A stretch of DNA of 64,000 nt. Origin: Dipteris shenzhenensis. Its lineage: Eukaryota; Polypodiophyta; Polypodiopsida; Gleicheniales. Both the position numbers and the translations under genes were made by a program. Within the stretch, counting starts at the first letter, position 1. The number at the start of each line of letters is the position of its first letter. The DNA lies in assembly GCA_047967505.1 (NCBI GenBank), contig CM106540.1, one strand, 5' to 3'. The notes under the pieces were generated by a model. It ran no database searches, was not told the origin of the DNA, and saw only the letters and a list, made by a program, of their open reading frames with translations. Below, in pieces: positions 1 through 10,059 of the stretch.

Positions 1-741
1 CTTGGCAATGGAGGCCCTCTTTGCTACTGCCGTGAAATGTTGATCACTACACCAGCCTTCTCAAAATTGAAGAGGATTGCCATAGGTTGAGATTCCTCCT
101 GTGCCCAATCCATTGCCTCTCAAACTGCAAATACGTTCCTTAGGATGGTGGGGCAAAATATGTTCGAGTGTCATGTATTATGTGATCAATATGGGGATGC
201 AATTGCACCTTGGTTAAGATCTTGTAAGCGGTGTCCAAAGGGTGATCCGGTGCCATTGACAAATGTCAGAACAGTCTGCCCCATTTGGGATCAAGCATAT
301 GCAGCTTTGGTTGAGTGATTGGGGAAGCAAAATATCTCCTTGAAGGCCAACCACAGGGCAGCATGAATGCACTCCCTAAAGCACTTGAAGAATGTGAGGG
401 TCAAGCCATACTCTGCTAGGCACTTTGCGGTGGGATGGCCTTGAGGGCCATCTCGAGCTCCTCATCTATGAACTGGGCACCCAATTGTCTGTTCATGCCC
501 TGAGAGGCCATGAAAGGAGCGTGTGCCCACATTGACTTCTGGGTTGAGAGAACTTGTTGTCTGATGAGAACATGTGCCCTTGAACTATGAGAATGTCCAG
601 AATGACCCACAAGAGCTTGCTGTAGCTCGTGTTGATGCTGAGTGTTAGGTCACGAAGATCGTGAACTTTGAATTCATTATGGTGTAGCTCATGGAGAGTA
701 GGGGTACAAGGCCCTCTTATGAGAGGAATCATGTATGACAA
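1..741 (-). pseudogene. LINE (L1-type) reverse transcriptase fragment, cut by window edge
   Basis: Read on the minus strand, broken frames give the finger region of a plant L1-type reverse transcriptase. A segment DEELEMALKAIPPQSA is followed by a DGLT-like stretch, then ALIPNGADCSDICQWHRITL, which matches the family pattern of 'LIPKG...WRPITL', then EAMDWAQEESQPMAIL and NFEKA near the window start, the place of the 'DFEKAYD' block. At least two frame changes and several stops are needed, so it is inactive. The palm (YADD) would lie outside the window to the left. The amino-terminal 200 bases (about 540-741) fit the linker between endonuclease and RT only loosely. Confidence 0.7.
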
Positions 742-1119
742 TTGTGGCTGCGAATTCGTTGGGGTTTGAATGGGCAGTAGCCCTTGTCTGTGCGACGATG
801 CACCATAGGCGTAATTGGTTCTATGCCTACCTTAAGGGTCCATTGCATTAGGAAGCAAGTCTCCACTCCTAGTCGACTGTCGCATTGGTTTGATGGCCAG
901 CGTGGCTTGCCTAAGATGAACCTTTGGCCCCAAGCTGATCACTGCTACTAGTAGCAAGGCCCAAGCCATGTCTCTCTTGAGAAAGCTGTGTCAAAGGAAC
1001 AAAGCAACTTGGCATTGAATACATAGGTAGTGAAGCATGCCTATAGGGATTTTGTGATTTTGATTATGTAAGAGATCACGATCATAGAAGATCAAGGCAA
1101 GTTTATGCATTTTTCTTAG
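742..1119. other. Unassigned stretch between LINE and Copia relics
   Basis: No open frame of useful length and no motif that I recognise. It may be more of the decayed LINE body on the minus strand, but nothing in the translation is diagnostic. Confidence 0.3.
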
Positions 1120-1345
1120 CATAAGGTTCTATTTCATGGCTAAAAAAATCCCTGATAATTTATGTGTCATCAGTCCATCATCAATTGAAGCAAAATATAC
1201 AAGTGCATGTGAAGTGATTTGGCTTAAAAGATATCGTGCAAATACATATTATTTTGACGACACTCAGTTGACAAGAATTTCTTGTCATAAGCAAGCAGCA
1301 CAAGAACTAGCTAAGAATCTAGTTTATCATTTTAGAACTAGCGTT
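1120..1345 (+). pseudogene. Ty1/Copia RNase H relic
   Basis: The plus-strand frame reads SPSSIEAKYTSACEVIWLKR and, further on, QAAQELAKNLVYHFRTS. These correspond to the conserved Copia RNase H blocks 'LSSTEAEY..A..E..WL' and 'A..LAKNP..H.RTKHIE'. The catalytic acid D of the 'CDN' block has been lost and the carboxyl end (KHIE...) is replaced by a different repeat at 1343. It is the tail of a dead Copia pol gene with no LTR recognised next to it. Confidence 0.65.
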
Positions 1346-1643
1346 GCCCTATCAGCTAGATTTAGATGCTTCTTTGGGAGAAATTGAAATGAAATTGTCT
1401 AATCTTCACAAGCAGTTGTAGCTTGAATGAAGAGATTTTGGACTACCTTTTGATGAGCCTTCTCCTTAATTGCTAGCCTTCTTCATGGCTTCGGAGTATC
1501 AAGGCTTGTATAAATGGATGCTCAAGTATGTGTGGGTGGATTTGTATATGTGAGAGCATATGTTTATACTATGGTCTACACCCACTGTTGGGCATTGATG
1601 ATGTCAGTGGGGATGTTATAGTAGCTAGTCCTTGCTATGCGTG
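1343..1643 (+). repeat. Dispersed repeat A, copy 1
   Basis: About 300 bases that recur at 7524-7863, with long shared blocks (for example acttcacaagcagttgtagc, versus cttcacaagcagttgtagcttg there). It includes TGTTGGGC followed by a gtagctagtcc block, which could be the beginning of an LTR, and a TATAAATGG box. Abrupt junction with the Copia RNase H relic suggests a rearranged Copia 3' end. Assignment as LTR is inference. Confidence 0.6.
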
Positions 1644-3100
1644 TCAGCGGGGATTTGAGAAGGGATAAGGAGCTGTTGTTGGGAGTGGAGGATATCCAAG
1701 AGATGGAGTGCCTTCAGAGTGTAAATACTGTCTTAGGGAAGGTACAACTTGTGCAGGAGGATATCTGGGAGCTGAAGGAGGTGGAGAGTACCTTGTAGAT
1801 GCTGAAGTTGAGGGGTAAAAGTCTCTCCAAAGATGGACAGCAAACTCATGAGGAATATCGGGTTCTGGGTATTTACGTGTCTCGTGGAACACAACCTAGA
1901 CTGTGCTGAGGAAGTAATGTAATTGAGGTGCCTCACGCAGAAGGTATAGGATGTGGTCCAAGTCACTGGGAGGGCATGTGACACAGAAGACCCACGATGC
2001 AAAAGCTCTAAAATGGGCTGGTTGTGCAATCTGTACATGATATTGTGTGGTAGATGATGCCTGAGGTGTCCTTGAAGGCACTGGGGAATTATCAGGGGTT
2101 TCCATGCTTTAAGGAGGAGGCTTTCATTTGCTGTAATTTGATAATGAGCGTCAAATAACAATATGAAAGAGCATCCTTAGAAACAGAATGGAATGAATCC
2201 ACCTGGCATAGATTAGATCTGCCAATTAGTTGCATAGAATGGCCTGAAAATCTCTGTCCGGAGGTGGTGGTCCATGTTGCTGTCCTTGCAAGTCCATGTG
2301 GATGTGTGAACAAGAAAAAAGTGCCTGGCGAGACTTTTGAGGCAGATAGGGGCATTGGCAGAGGTGTGGTGCAGAAAAGGGCAGATTGCGTGGAACCAGA
2401 CATGCTTTTCCTGCGTTGAATTTAGAGGCAAGTACCTGTGGGGTGTGAGGAGCAGAAATGGGCCTGGCTGGTCGGAATTGGAAGGCAGCAAAAGGCTGCT
2501 GTTCACAGGCTAAGGTGGCGAGATGAGCCAGCAAGATCCAAGCTGGTCTGAATCGCGATAGAGGGGCAGCGAGGCTGCTGGTCACAGGTAGGTATGGTGG
2601 CGATGCTCTTGCGAGGGTTGGCCGCCAAAAACGATCCAGTAGATTGTAGGATGGAAGCCTGAAAAAGGGCGCAGCCTGCTTGCATCTGGCGCTGCTTGTT
2701 GCTTGCTTCCAGGGCTGATTTGAGGTAGAAGAAGATGGCGAATTTCTGGCACCTTGGCAAATTTCTGGCACCTACGCTGTTTGCAGAAATCGAGGCAGCA
2801 AGATGACGATAGAGGCTGCAAAGGGGATCTGTTCGATCACCAGGTCTTGTAGGTAGATTTGCAAAAGAGTCGGCTGATGCAGGCCATCGAGAATGACGCA
2901 AGATGGAGGCCTGACGAGGGGCACGGCTTGCTGCAGGGATATGTCGCAAACACGTACTGCAGAAAAGGTGAAATGTATTGCAGGAATTCACGTTTTTGCT
3001 TTGTGCGCCTATTGCTGGGTGGTGGTTACCAAAAATTAAAACATGGGTTTAATTAACCCTTGGGTAGTCTAGGGTTAGGCCTTGGGTATAGGGTTGGTTC
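1644..3100. other. Unassigned stretch, no recognisable gene
   Basis: Several overlapping minus-strand frames of 80-180 codons are open here, but they overlap each other in different frames, are rich in Ser, Pro, His and Ala, and show no family motif. I treat them as chance. A 19-base block (aatttctggcacc with context) is repeated at 2738 and 2759. Confidence 0.4.
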
Positions 3101-3104
3101 CCCT

Positions 3105-3345
3105 TTTTAGGCCCTCTAGGTACCCTTTTGTAGGGTGCTTGGTGCCAAAAGGTGTGCCTATTCTATGGGGTGTGACCCTTGGAATAGGTGTACCTTTTCA
3201 TGAAGGGGTGTGACCCTGTTTTAAAAAGGGGTGTCCCCACACGAAAAGGTGTATCCTTTTTTCCACGATGGGGTGTGTCCCTTGGGTGAGGAGTCAAAAC
3301 TCTTCATCAAAAGGTGTTTCCAATGGTGGAAAAGGTGTCTCTTGG
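3105..3345. repeat. Irregular array of an AAGGTGTGTCCC-like motif
   Basis: A loose 10-14 base motif (variants aaaaggtgtgcc, ggggtgtgaccc, aaaaggtgtatcc, ggggtgtgtccc, aaaaggtgtctc) occurs about eight times with irregular spacing, and more variants lie in the LTR at 3604-3980 (gaaaaggtgtgtac, aagaggtgtgtatccc). It lies in what would be the leader region of the retroelement whose primer site is at 3591. Confidence 0.55.
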
Positions 3346-3590
3346 TTTTGGGACAGCCCAAGCACATCAAAAGACACGATTTTTGTCGTGTCCATTCACA
3401 TCAACTCGTGATGTGGGGGAGATGGAGAGGCCATTAATGACTCTAGGTGGGGTTGGTGCTAAAAATTTTTACGCTCATTCTCTCCATCTCTTCCATGCAC
3501 AATGTGCGTGGATATCCTTCTAGCGGAAAAAGATGTATCAGATAGGCGCTAGAAGGTGGGGGGCATTTCCTACAGGTAGGAGCGAAATTT

Positions 3591-3602
3591 GCTCTAATAC
3601 CA
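3591..3602 (-). promoter_or_regulatory. Retrotransposon primer binding site (initiator Met tRNA type)
   Basis: On the minus strand this reads TGGTATTAGAGC, one base from the usual plant retroelement site TGGTATCAGAGC, which is complementary to the 3' end of initiator methionine tRNA. It lies one base after the end of the LTR at 3604-3980, the expected arrangement. Confidence 0.75.
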
Positions 3603-3603
3603 C

Positions 3604-3980
3604 TGTAAGAAATCCTAGATTTACTATATTTAGAAATGTGCTAAGGAACAGAAAGGAGACTGAAATAGCAGAGAACAAGGAATATTTGTATTGCTTGAGT
3701 GTTTGTAGTGTGTCATCCATACAGTTGGGCCTCTCTTATATAGAGAGTAGTCACACATGAAAAGGTGTGTACTCCAAAGTGTATGTGCATGAAGAGGTGT
3801 GTATCCCTTGTGAGACCCTTGATGAGAGGGTACATTACAATAGGAGTGTCTCTTCCATAGAATGTCTCTTGTGAAAGGTTGTGCCTCATAGGAAGTGTCC
3901 CGTCGAAAGGGCATACCCTTCCACAAGTGTCCATTCATCAAACCATCCATAAATCTAAGATAGCGTCACAGATCGTGACA
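3604..3980 (-). mobile_element. Solo or 5' LTR of an LTR retrotransposon
   Basis: In element orientation (minus strand) the 377-base segment starts TGTCACGATCTGTGACG, ends GGATTTCTTACA, and is followed after one base by the primer binding site. TG...CA ends, a TATATA box near 3738-3743 and the adjacent primer site support an LTR. No matching second LTR and no clear gag or pol were found on the left side, so the element is truncated or its coding part decayed (region 2400-3590). LTR borders are by eye. Confidence 0.65.
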
Positions 3981-5830
3981 GAGTTCATGGGTATATTGTT
4001 TTAGAATTGAGCACAGAGAGAAAAAAGTGGTGAAGCAACATCAATTTATTATATTTGTTTATACAACTGTTTAGGATTACAAAGGCCCTAATAGTCAACC
4101 TTATTTGTAACATGTGGGGACTACTTTGAGCGGAAACATAGATGAACATGGAAGGAGAACTCAAGCATGAGAGATACAAGAGATCTATCTAACTATAGTA
4201 CACTGCTTTATTTATATATGGTTGCCAATTGTCATACAAAAGTGTGCTGAGACCACTCCCCTAACTACGACATGCTGGAGATGGAGCTATGCGCAGAATT
4301 AGGACCCCAATCCTCACTGATATGCTGGCTGAAAGCGCTGTTGGAGACTTGGAGCTGCATGCTGAAATGAGGGGCTAGCCCCCCTTTATATCGGGGCTGG
4401 AAAGGCACATTTTGGTCTTCCGCTGTGCGTACCCTCTATTGGTCGGCTGGTTGGCTTGTTAGAAATCGACCAATAGAGGGTACGCACAGCGGAAGACTGA
4501 TAAAATAGCCCAAGAGCTCACACAGTGTGGTGTGGGAAGTGGAATCACAAACTTCTTAACTTAATGTGCATCAGATAGATGTGCAGACTCATCAATAGAC
4601 AACGAACCAGCCAGATAAAGAAACCACCAAAATAATATATTTCCGTCCAAAGCTATGGACACAATACGAAAGAGATAGATCCAGAGTCCTACCAATGGTG
4701 TGGTCCTCTGATCTTCCCACAAGGTACTTCTTCTATCTGTCGGCTATCTCTAGACTCGAGCCTGCGTGCTCCACCTCGAGCTTCTGTAGACTCTTTGTCT
4801 AGATCCAAACACCTTGCTGCCCTAGAAGACAGCCAAGGTCCAGCCCTAGATGAACTCTGTTTGCAGCAACTCCTAGTCTCCTCTGCCTCCTGGATGTAGG
4901 CCTGAGGGTGTTTGTATAGCTGCTCCTGCTGCTCCTCCGATGGTTGAGCTGTTGGATGAATTATGAGGCCCAGGGCCTCTCCTTTTATAGGCCCAAGGCC
5001 TGCTCAAAATGACCGACTGGTCAAGGCCCAAGGGCCTCCTGGACGGCTTTTGTCTGCCCTAAAAACCGACTGGTTGACTGCCCCTACCAGCCCAACCAGT
5101 GCCCTATATAAGGGTCTTTCCTGGGCCCTTTTGCAGCCTTTGTTCCAGGGCATAAAGCATTTATTGCAGGATTCAGCCCCCCTGGCCTGCCCATCTCCAG
5201 GCCTGATTTGTTGGCTCCAACCAGATCCACCAGCCTCAGCCAATGGCCGACCCAGGTGCTGCTGCTCCCTTCCATGGTTGCGCCACCTGTAGGCTCTGTT
5301 GCAGGCTGTCCATCTGCACACAGATGCTCTCCACATAGGCGCCTTTATCTGTGCAACCCCCTGCCATGTCTGCTGCTCCTGATTGACCTCCTGCCAGGTT
5401 AGATCCAGGACTTGCTGTCCCTGCCATCTGCTCCTTCCACAGGTTCCGTCCATTGCAGCCATGCTGGTCTCTTTGATGTGAGGTGCTGCCCATGTGGCAG
5501 CCCCCTCTCTTTCTTTTCTCTTGGGCACATCCTGCCCTAGGTTTCCCTCCCCCCCACTCTCCTCATATGGGGGCTTACAGATGGGGAGGTGACCTTTCCA
5601 ACATGTCTGGGCTGGTTGGGCTCTTTGCCCGGCCGTAGGGACCGACCAGCAAAAGGCGCCTCCCCCAACCCACTTTTAAAGCATTTCATTGCCCTTTCGA
5701 GGCCCAAAATTGTACCAAATCTGCTGCATAGGGAGCTGCAATCGGCTGACAAGATAGCCAGTTGCCACTGCCATGTGGGCTTCATTGTGGTGCATGTGAC
5801 AATATCCCTAAGTAGGTGTATATATTCTAA
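3981..5830. other. Unassigned GC-richer stretch with TATA-like boxes and hairpins
   Basis: No gene recognised. The segment is richer in G+C than its flanks and carries TATA-like boxes at about 4385 (tttatatc), 4978 (ttttatag) and 5104 (ctatataag), short inverted repeats around GGCCC and ACCGACTGGT, and the perfect hairpin at 4415-4497. A 174-codon minus-strand frame (5004-5528) has no family signal. It could be an unrecognised LTR or leader, but I cannot show that. Confidence 0.4.
4415..4497. repeat. Perfect inverted repeat, 31-bp arms, 21-base loop
   Basis: Left arm 4415-4445 begins gtcttccgctgtgcgtaccc; right arm 4467-4497 is its exact reverse complement. The loop gctggttggcttgttagaaat is 21 bases. 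No coding frame crosses it. In a transcript it would form a stable hairpin. Confidence 0.95.
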
Positions 5831-6984
5831 ATTTTAATTGAAAATAAATTGATGTACAACTAGCAAGCTTGTTGTCCTCTTCCTTCTTTCCTCATTTTCA
5901 TGTTTTATATGGATGCCAGCTCACAATGGTGACTGTTCTTCTAAGAGTTTCATATTGAACTTATTTTTATTTGCTACTATAGAAGATAATTACTAATTCT
6001 TGCTTGTGCTGGGTGATCTCACTTGTTTGTTTCTTCTGTGGGTACCCTTGTTTGGTCTTAGACTTACTAGAGGTGTTGAAGCGCTTTGTACTCGTCATTA
6101 TACCAGCTATTGTGAGAGACAAACATTTACTTAGCTTCCCCGTGGACATAGCTGTGAAGGGAAATGAGTGTTGGGCTGTGTGGATGGAGTGAGTGAGGAG
6201 TTGGGCTGCCCTTTTTGTCTCTCCCAAACTTCTCATGGAGGAAGCCCTTGGCTGTGTAGTCATGTCATCTTTATGCCAAACATCTTGATGCTTAGTTCTG
6301 TGGTTGCTTTTTTTAAAAGACTTGTCACAAGGACATGGCTCTGTTGAAGTGCTCCTCCATTTTGGCTGCAATTTTATTGGAATCCTAAGTGTTTGTCCAT
6401 TACAAGCTCTTAGCCAACTTGAGGTGGCCCAGACTATTGCATTTTCTACTTGAGAACTCTTCAATATTTGGTTGTTACTCCTTTACATCTATACAGTGGT
6501 ATTAAGGATCCATCTGTGAGGAAAACTGTTGCAAAGCGCTTTGTTAATTATCTTTGCCAAGATTGGGGATAGGGTACTCAATCCGTAAGTACATATACAT
6601 AGCTCCTCATGATCTTTGGCTTGGTCATTGTGTAACTTCAAGGCTGCATGTTTGATATCGCTGGTGGTGAAAAGTGAACAAGAGATAGGGCGAGGTAGTT
6701 GTGTGTGTTTTTCGATATTGGGCACTTTGGACTTTGTGACGAGACAGGAACCATTGAGTCTTTCGAGAGTCTACTTCTTCCATGTTCTACTATTTCTGGA
6801 TGTCACTCAGGCAATCCTTTGATGATTGCCTGTCTGTTCGTTAGATAGATTACATTGTCTACTTGTCTTATGATGAAGTCTTCTGAGCTTGTATTTGGTG
6901 ATCTCTACTTTGGCGGCAGCTTCTTTTAATATAAATATTCATGGATTTCTCTAAAAATAATGCAGCGCGTGCGCTACTGAGGGA
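5831..6984. other. Unassigned stretch before LINE
   Basis: AT-rich, no gene recognised. A 165-codon minus-strand frame at 5967-6464 lacks any family motif. A TGGTATTA-like string near 6499 resembles a primer binding site on the plus strand, but no LTR end could be defined next to it. Confidence 0.35.
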
Positions 6985-7256
6985 GATCTCTTTGCCTCAT
7001 GAATTCGCTTTACTTGTATGGGTTGGCTGCTGGTTTACAAGTTAATTTTCAACAATCTAAGCTTCTTCCACTACATTTGAAGGATTAGCATTGTATTTTT
7101 TGGCCTAGGGAAAATTGTTTTGCCCACAAAGTTGGTGCGTCGTCTTGGTTATCCTTGGGGGGGGGGCAGCTTACTCATTGGGATTTTCTCTTAGGGCATA
7201 GTACTGAAGGGTTAAGGGTTGTCCCTTTGTCTCTGGCTTATTTTTACACTGGAAAC

Positions 7257-7979
7257 ATATACCATCAGATCTTATGAGTCATAGTAGCTAGTCCCTGCTA
7301 TTGCGTGATGGAGTTTATGGTTTTCAATCTTATGAGTGACTATTGCGAGATTGAAACTGCCCTATGTTGTGTTTGTAGAGGATCAGTTTTGGAATGTTCT
7401 TGGATTCATCTAGGTATATGCTTCTGCCGTATTAGCGGACATGCAAATTTTACCTTGTGAAGTTTTTGTTCAAGTTGCGGCTTGTTGGTATTGCGATAAT
7501 TCTCTTTCTATCTTAAATGGCACGCTGCCCTATCAGCTGGATTTAGATGCTCGTTTGGGAGAGACTAAAATGAAATCGTTTAGACTTCACAAGCAGTTGT
7601 AGCTTGAATGAAGATATTTTGGACTATTTTTTGATTAGCCTTCTCCTTTAGTGCAAGCCTTCGTCATGGCTGAGTATGTCCTCCACCTCCGGAGCGCCGA
7701 CAGGAGTTCAGTACAAAGACTTTGTATAAATGGATGCTCAAGTATGTGTGGGTGTGTGTATTTGTATGTGTGAGAGCATATTTTTATACTATGGTCTACC
7801 CCCACTGTTGGGCGCTGATGACGTTAGTGGGGATGTCATAGTAGCTAGTCCCTACTATGTGTGATGGAGTCTATGGTTTTCAATCTTATGAGTGACTATC
7901 GTGAGATTGAAACTGCACTATGTTGTGTTTTTAGAGGATGAGTTTGGGAATGAATCTAGGTATATACCATCACATCTTA
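7257..7979 (+). mobile_element. 0.7-kb insertion inside the LINE, TRIM-like
   Basis: The LINE frame stops near 7256 and resumes after 7979. The inserted DNA is flanked by the direct repeats atataccatcagatctta (7257-7274) and atataccatcacatctta (7962-7979), one mismatch in 18. Its two ends carry related segments (7278-7421 and 7835-7968; for example gtcatagtagctagtccct and gtgactat-gagattgaaactgc), so it resembles a small element with terminal direct repeats and no coding capacity. The 18-bp repeat is longer than a usual 5-bp LTR target duplication, so the mechanism is uncertain. Confidence 0.45.
7524..7863 (+). repeat. Dispersed repeat A, copy 2
   Basis: Second copy of the repeat at 1343-1643, with an extra 35 bases near 7680 (cctccacctccggagcgccg). 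Lies within the 7257-7979 insertion. Carries TATAAATGG and TGTTGGGC as in copy 1. Confidence 0.6.
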
Positions 7980-8224
7980 ATGGAATGGCAGGCATTTTAT
8001 TGCTGGCAACTCCTTGGGGGCTGAATGCATTCCTTGGTCTAAAGTATTTATGCAGCCTTTAGCATTGCAAGAACCTTGTAGATCATATTTTCTTTGGTCC
8101 AAAGGCATGTGTCTTGTGGATGATGTGCTTAATGATGCATTTATCCTTTCCATCAGTGGCTAGGAAATATGGTTTGGGGCAGCATTACAGGCTGCCATGG
8201 CATTTATTGCAGCAAATGCTTTAT

Positions 8225-8520
8225 GATTTACAGCCTTTACCTCGACTTGAGACTATTGATTGTCTCAAAGATTGGGTTCTCCACTCAAATGATCCTACTT
8301 GTTGATCGTTGCCTCTGGCAGATGTTATAGTTGCCTCTCTCTTCATGGTTGTTAGTTCATGCACATTGTGATGTATGATTTCCAGCCTTTACCTCGACTT
8401 GAGACTATTGATCTCAAACATTGGGTTCTCCACTCAAATGATCCTGCTTGTCAATCGTTGCCTCTAGCAGATGTTACAGTTGCCTCTCTCTTCATGGGTG
8501 TCAGCTCATGCAAATTGTGT
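8225..8520 (+). repeat. Tandem duplication (about 150 bp x 2) within LINE ORF2
   Basis: Two adjacent copies, about 8225-8373 and 8378-8520. Both encode QPLPRLETID and WVLHSNDP, followed by the conserved gttgcctctctcttcatgg block. The second copy has lost three bases and some stops relative to the first. It arose after or during insertion of the LINE. Confidence 0.85.
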
Positions 8521-9024
8521 TTGGTCTATGACACGTTCTTCTTGATGGTTTTCCGTTTCGTCAGCAGGTTTTCTTTTGGAGGGTTCTCCTTGGGGTTCTT
8601 TCCTTTAGGCAGAGATTGGCTCGTTGTCACATTGCTCTTGCTGTTTGTCGCCAATGTCTATCCTTGCGGGAATCTATGCTGCATTTGTTTTGGCATTGTC
8701 TCATTCTCGTGATTTCTTGTTTATGCTAGAGCAATGACTTACGGCCTGTTTTTCTACAACTAATTTTTGCAAGCTTTTGGATCTCCTGTCAGGCAGGGCA
8801 CTATGGGCTCTATGGAAGGACCATAATCATAAAGTCTTTCGTGACCCTTCCTTGTTCAAGTATCATTTCTTTCGTGCTTCTCTGCCCGCATGCACGGGAT
8901 CTAGATTATTCTGCCTTTTTGTCATGTAATGAGATCTTTTGATATTCTAACTACTTGTCCCCTCTTTTTAGGGGACAATTTTACATTTTTTGCAATATAA
9001 TACAAACGGTTTTCACCAAGAAAA

Positions 9025-9064
9025 GTGTGTATGTGTGAGTGCATGTGCGTGTGAGAGAGAGACG
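9025..9064 (+). repeat. GT/GA simple repeat at LINE 3' end
   Basis: Immediately after CACCAAGAAAA the sequence becomes gtgtgtatgtgtgagtgcatg and then gagagagagac. The two minus-strand LINEs at 56.8 and 59.0 kb have the same order: poly-A, then (GT)n. Confidence 0.8.
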
Positions 9065-9640
9065 TCCTTAGGAGGCCTCATGAGCCTATCAGACGAAGTA
9101 GAGCAAATGAAAAAATATTCATACAAGCCGCAAAGGGCTGAAGCAAAGGGCGCACAAAAGTAATCTAGAGAGCTCAAAGCCATAAGTACAAAAAGATTGA
9201 GGAGTTGATAAATTGAGAAGCTGAGACTCAGTAGCCAAAACCCGGTATAGTAGAGGCCTTCTGGTGGGTCCCGGATCTGCGTCTGTCGGGTTGTCTCTTG
9301 CTGTGATGGAGGGTGTGGTCTCCTCGATCTCTGTATCCGAAGAGCTATATCAAGAGTGGCGCCTTGTCTCGGTTGGTCTCTTCTAAGAAGGGCGCAGAAG
9401 GGTTGGATCTTGATCGTGCGTGCTCTGGTCACTCTTCGTGTCGTGCATGGGCTTTGTGCCGCTCGCTCGACAGCACCATGTCGTCTCTCCCCGATGATGC
9501 ATGTTGCTCACATGTCTGCTAACTCCTCCACCCCTCTGTGGCTCATAGTAGACTCGAATGCATAGAAACTCCATGGTGTTGTCACGGCCTGTTGTTGTTA
9601 GATCTATCGTAGTATTCTCTCTCTGTGTCATCTCTCTTGG
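9065..9640. other. Unassigned stretch, possible LINE debris on minus strand
   Basis: Minus-strand frames of 80-140 codons (9013-9432, 9383-9631) are open but show no family motif. The position directly downstream of the LINE carboxyl fragment at 9641-9850 makes a LINE 3' region likely. Confidence 0.35.
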
Positions 9641-9850
9641 TCAGGTGTAGATTTGATCATGGGAGTTGATTAGGCAGAAGAGTGGGCCAAAGCCACACCC
9701 TTCTTGGAGGCAGTGATATTGTCTTGGGATCTCACAGTAGGCTGGGCAGACACACAAGAAATGCTCCTTTGTGTTGATTGTCTCAAGTGTGCATAACTTG
9801 TAGATCCACTGCTCTCTAGGTATGCTTGCAGCTCTCGGCAATCTTCAATG
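9641..9850 (-). pseudogene. LINE carboxyl-terminal zinc-binding fragment
   Basis: Minus strand reads RAASIPREQWIYKLCTLETI then NTKEHFLCVCPAYCEIPRQY. The spacing C-x(n)-EHFL-x-CP-x-Y-x-IR/P corresponds to the terminal zinc-binding domain of non-LTR reverse transcriptases. The fragment at 12985-13200 on the plus strand is of the same kind (CPVYYEIRGHFYCLFRD). Confidence 0.6.
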
Positions 9851-9932
9851 CATGTGAGACTCCTCTATCCTCGAGGTACTGGGGTCTGATGATGAGTCCG
9901 TCCTACACTCTGTGGAGGAAAGTCACTGTTTG

Positions 9933-9934
<2 letters not shown>

Positions 9935-10014
<80 letters not shown>
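9935..10014. repeat. (AT)n(AG)n microsatellite
   Basis: About 34 bases of alternating AT followed by about 42 bases of alternating AG. It abuts the 3' side of the minus-strand LINE fragment 10060-11315. Confidence 0.95.
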
Positions 10015-10016
<2 letters not shown>

Positions 10017-10059
10017 GGAGTCTATTAATGTCCTCGGGGGGCCAAAAATGACCCATGGG

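Larger units (their letters stand above)
6985..9024 (+). mobile_element. Decayed L1-type LINE, RT thumb to 3' end, plus strand
   Basis: Broken plus-strand frames read as the carboxyl half of LINE ORF2. Near 7020-7140 there is GLAAGLQVNF then SKLLPLHLKD, the same block as GLVAGLHVNF and SKLLPL in the LINE at 59-64 kb. Around 8214-8500 is QPLPRLETID. Near 8540-8890 VFFWRVLLGV, LHLFWHCL and RALWALWKDHN match the terminal zinc-binding domain and the 'ALW.IW..RN' tail of plant L1 elements. It is interrupted by the insertion at 7257-7979 and by an internal tandem duplication at 8225-8520. It ends in CACCAAGAAAA followed by GT/GA repeats. Inactive. Confidence 0.75.

Noticed and set aside
2092-2991. 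Overlapping minus-strand frames of 100-180 codons
   Set aside because: Several frames open at once, Ser/Pro/His/Ala-rich composition and no motif: chance openness in a G+C-richer stretch.
5004-5528. 174-codon minus-strand ORF
   Set aside because: Trp/Gly/Gln-rich composition, no family motif, and overlapping frames on both strands.
5967-6464. 165-codon minus-strand ORF
   Set aside because: Ser/Thr/Lys/Gln-rich without any motif; no splice or promoter context.
6499-6512. TGGTATTAAGGATC resembling a plus-strand primer binding site
   Set aside because: Only the first eight bases fit and no LTR end (CA) with matching opposite end could be defined.
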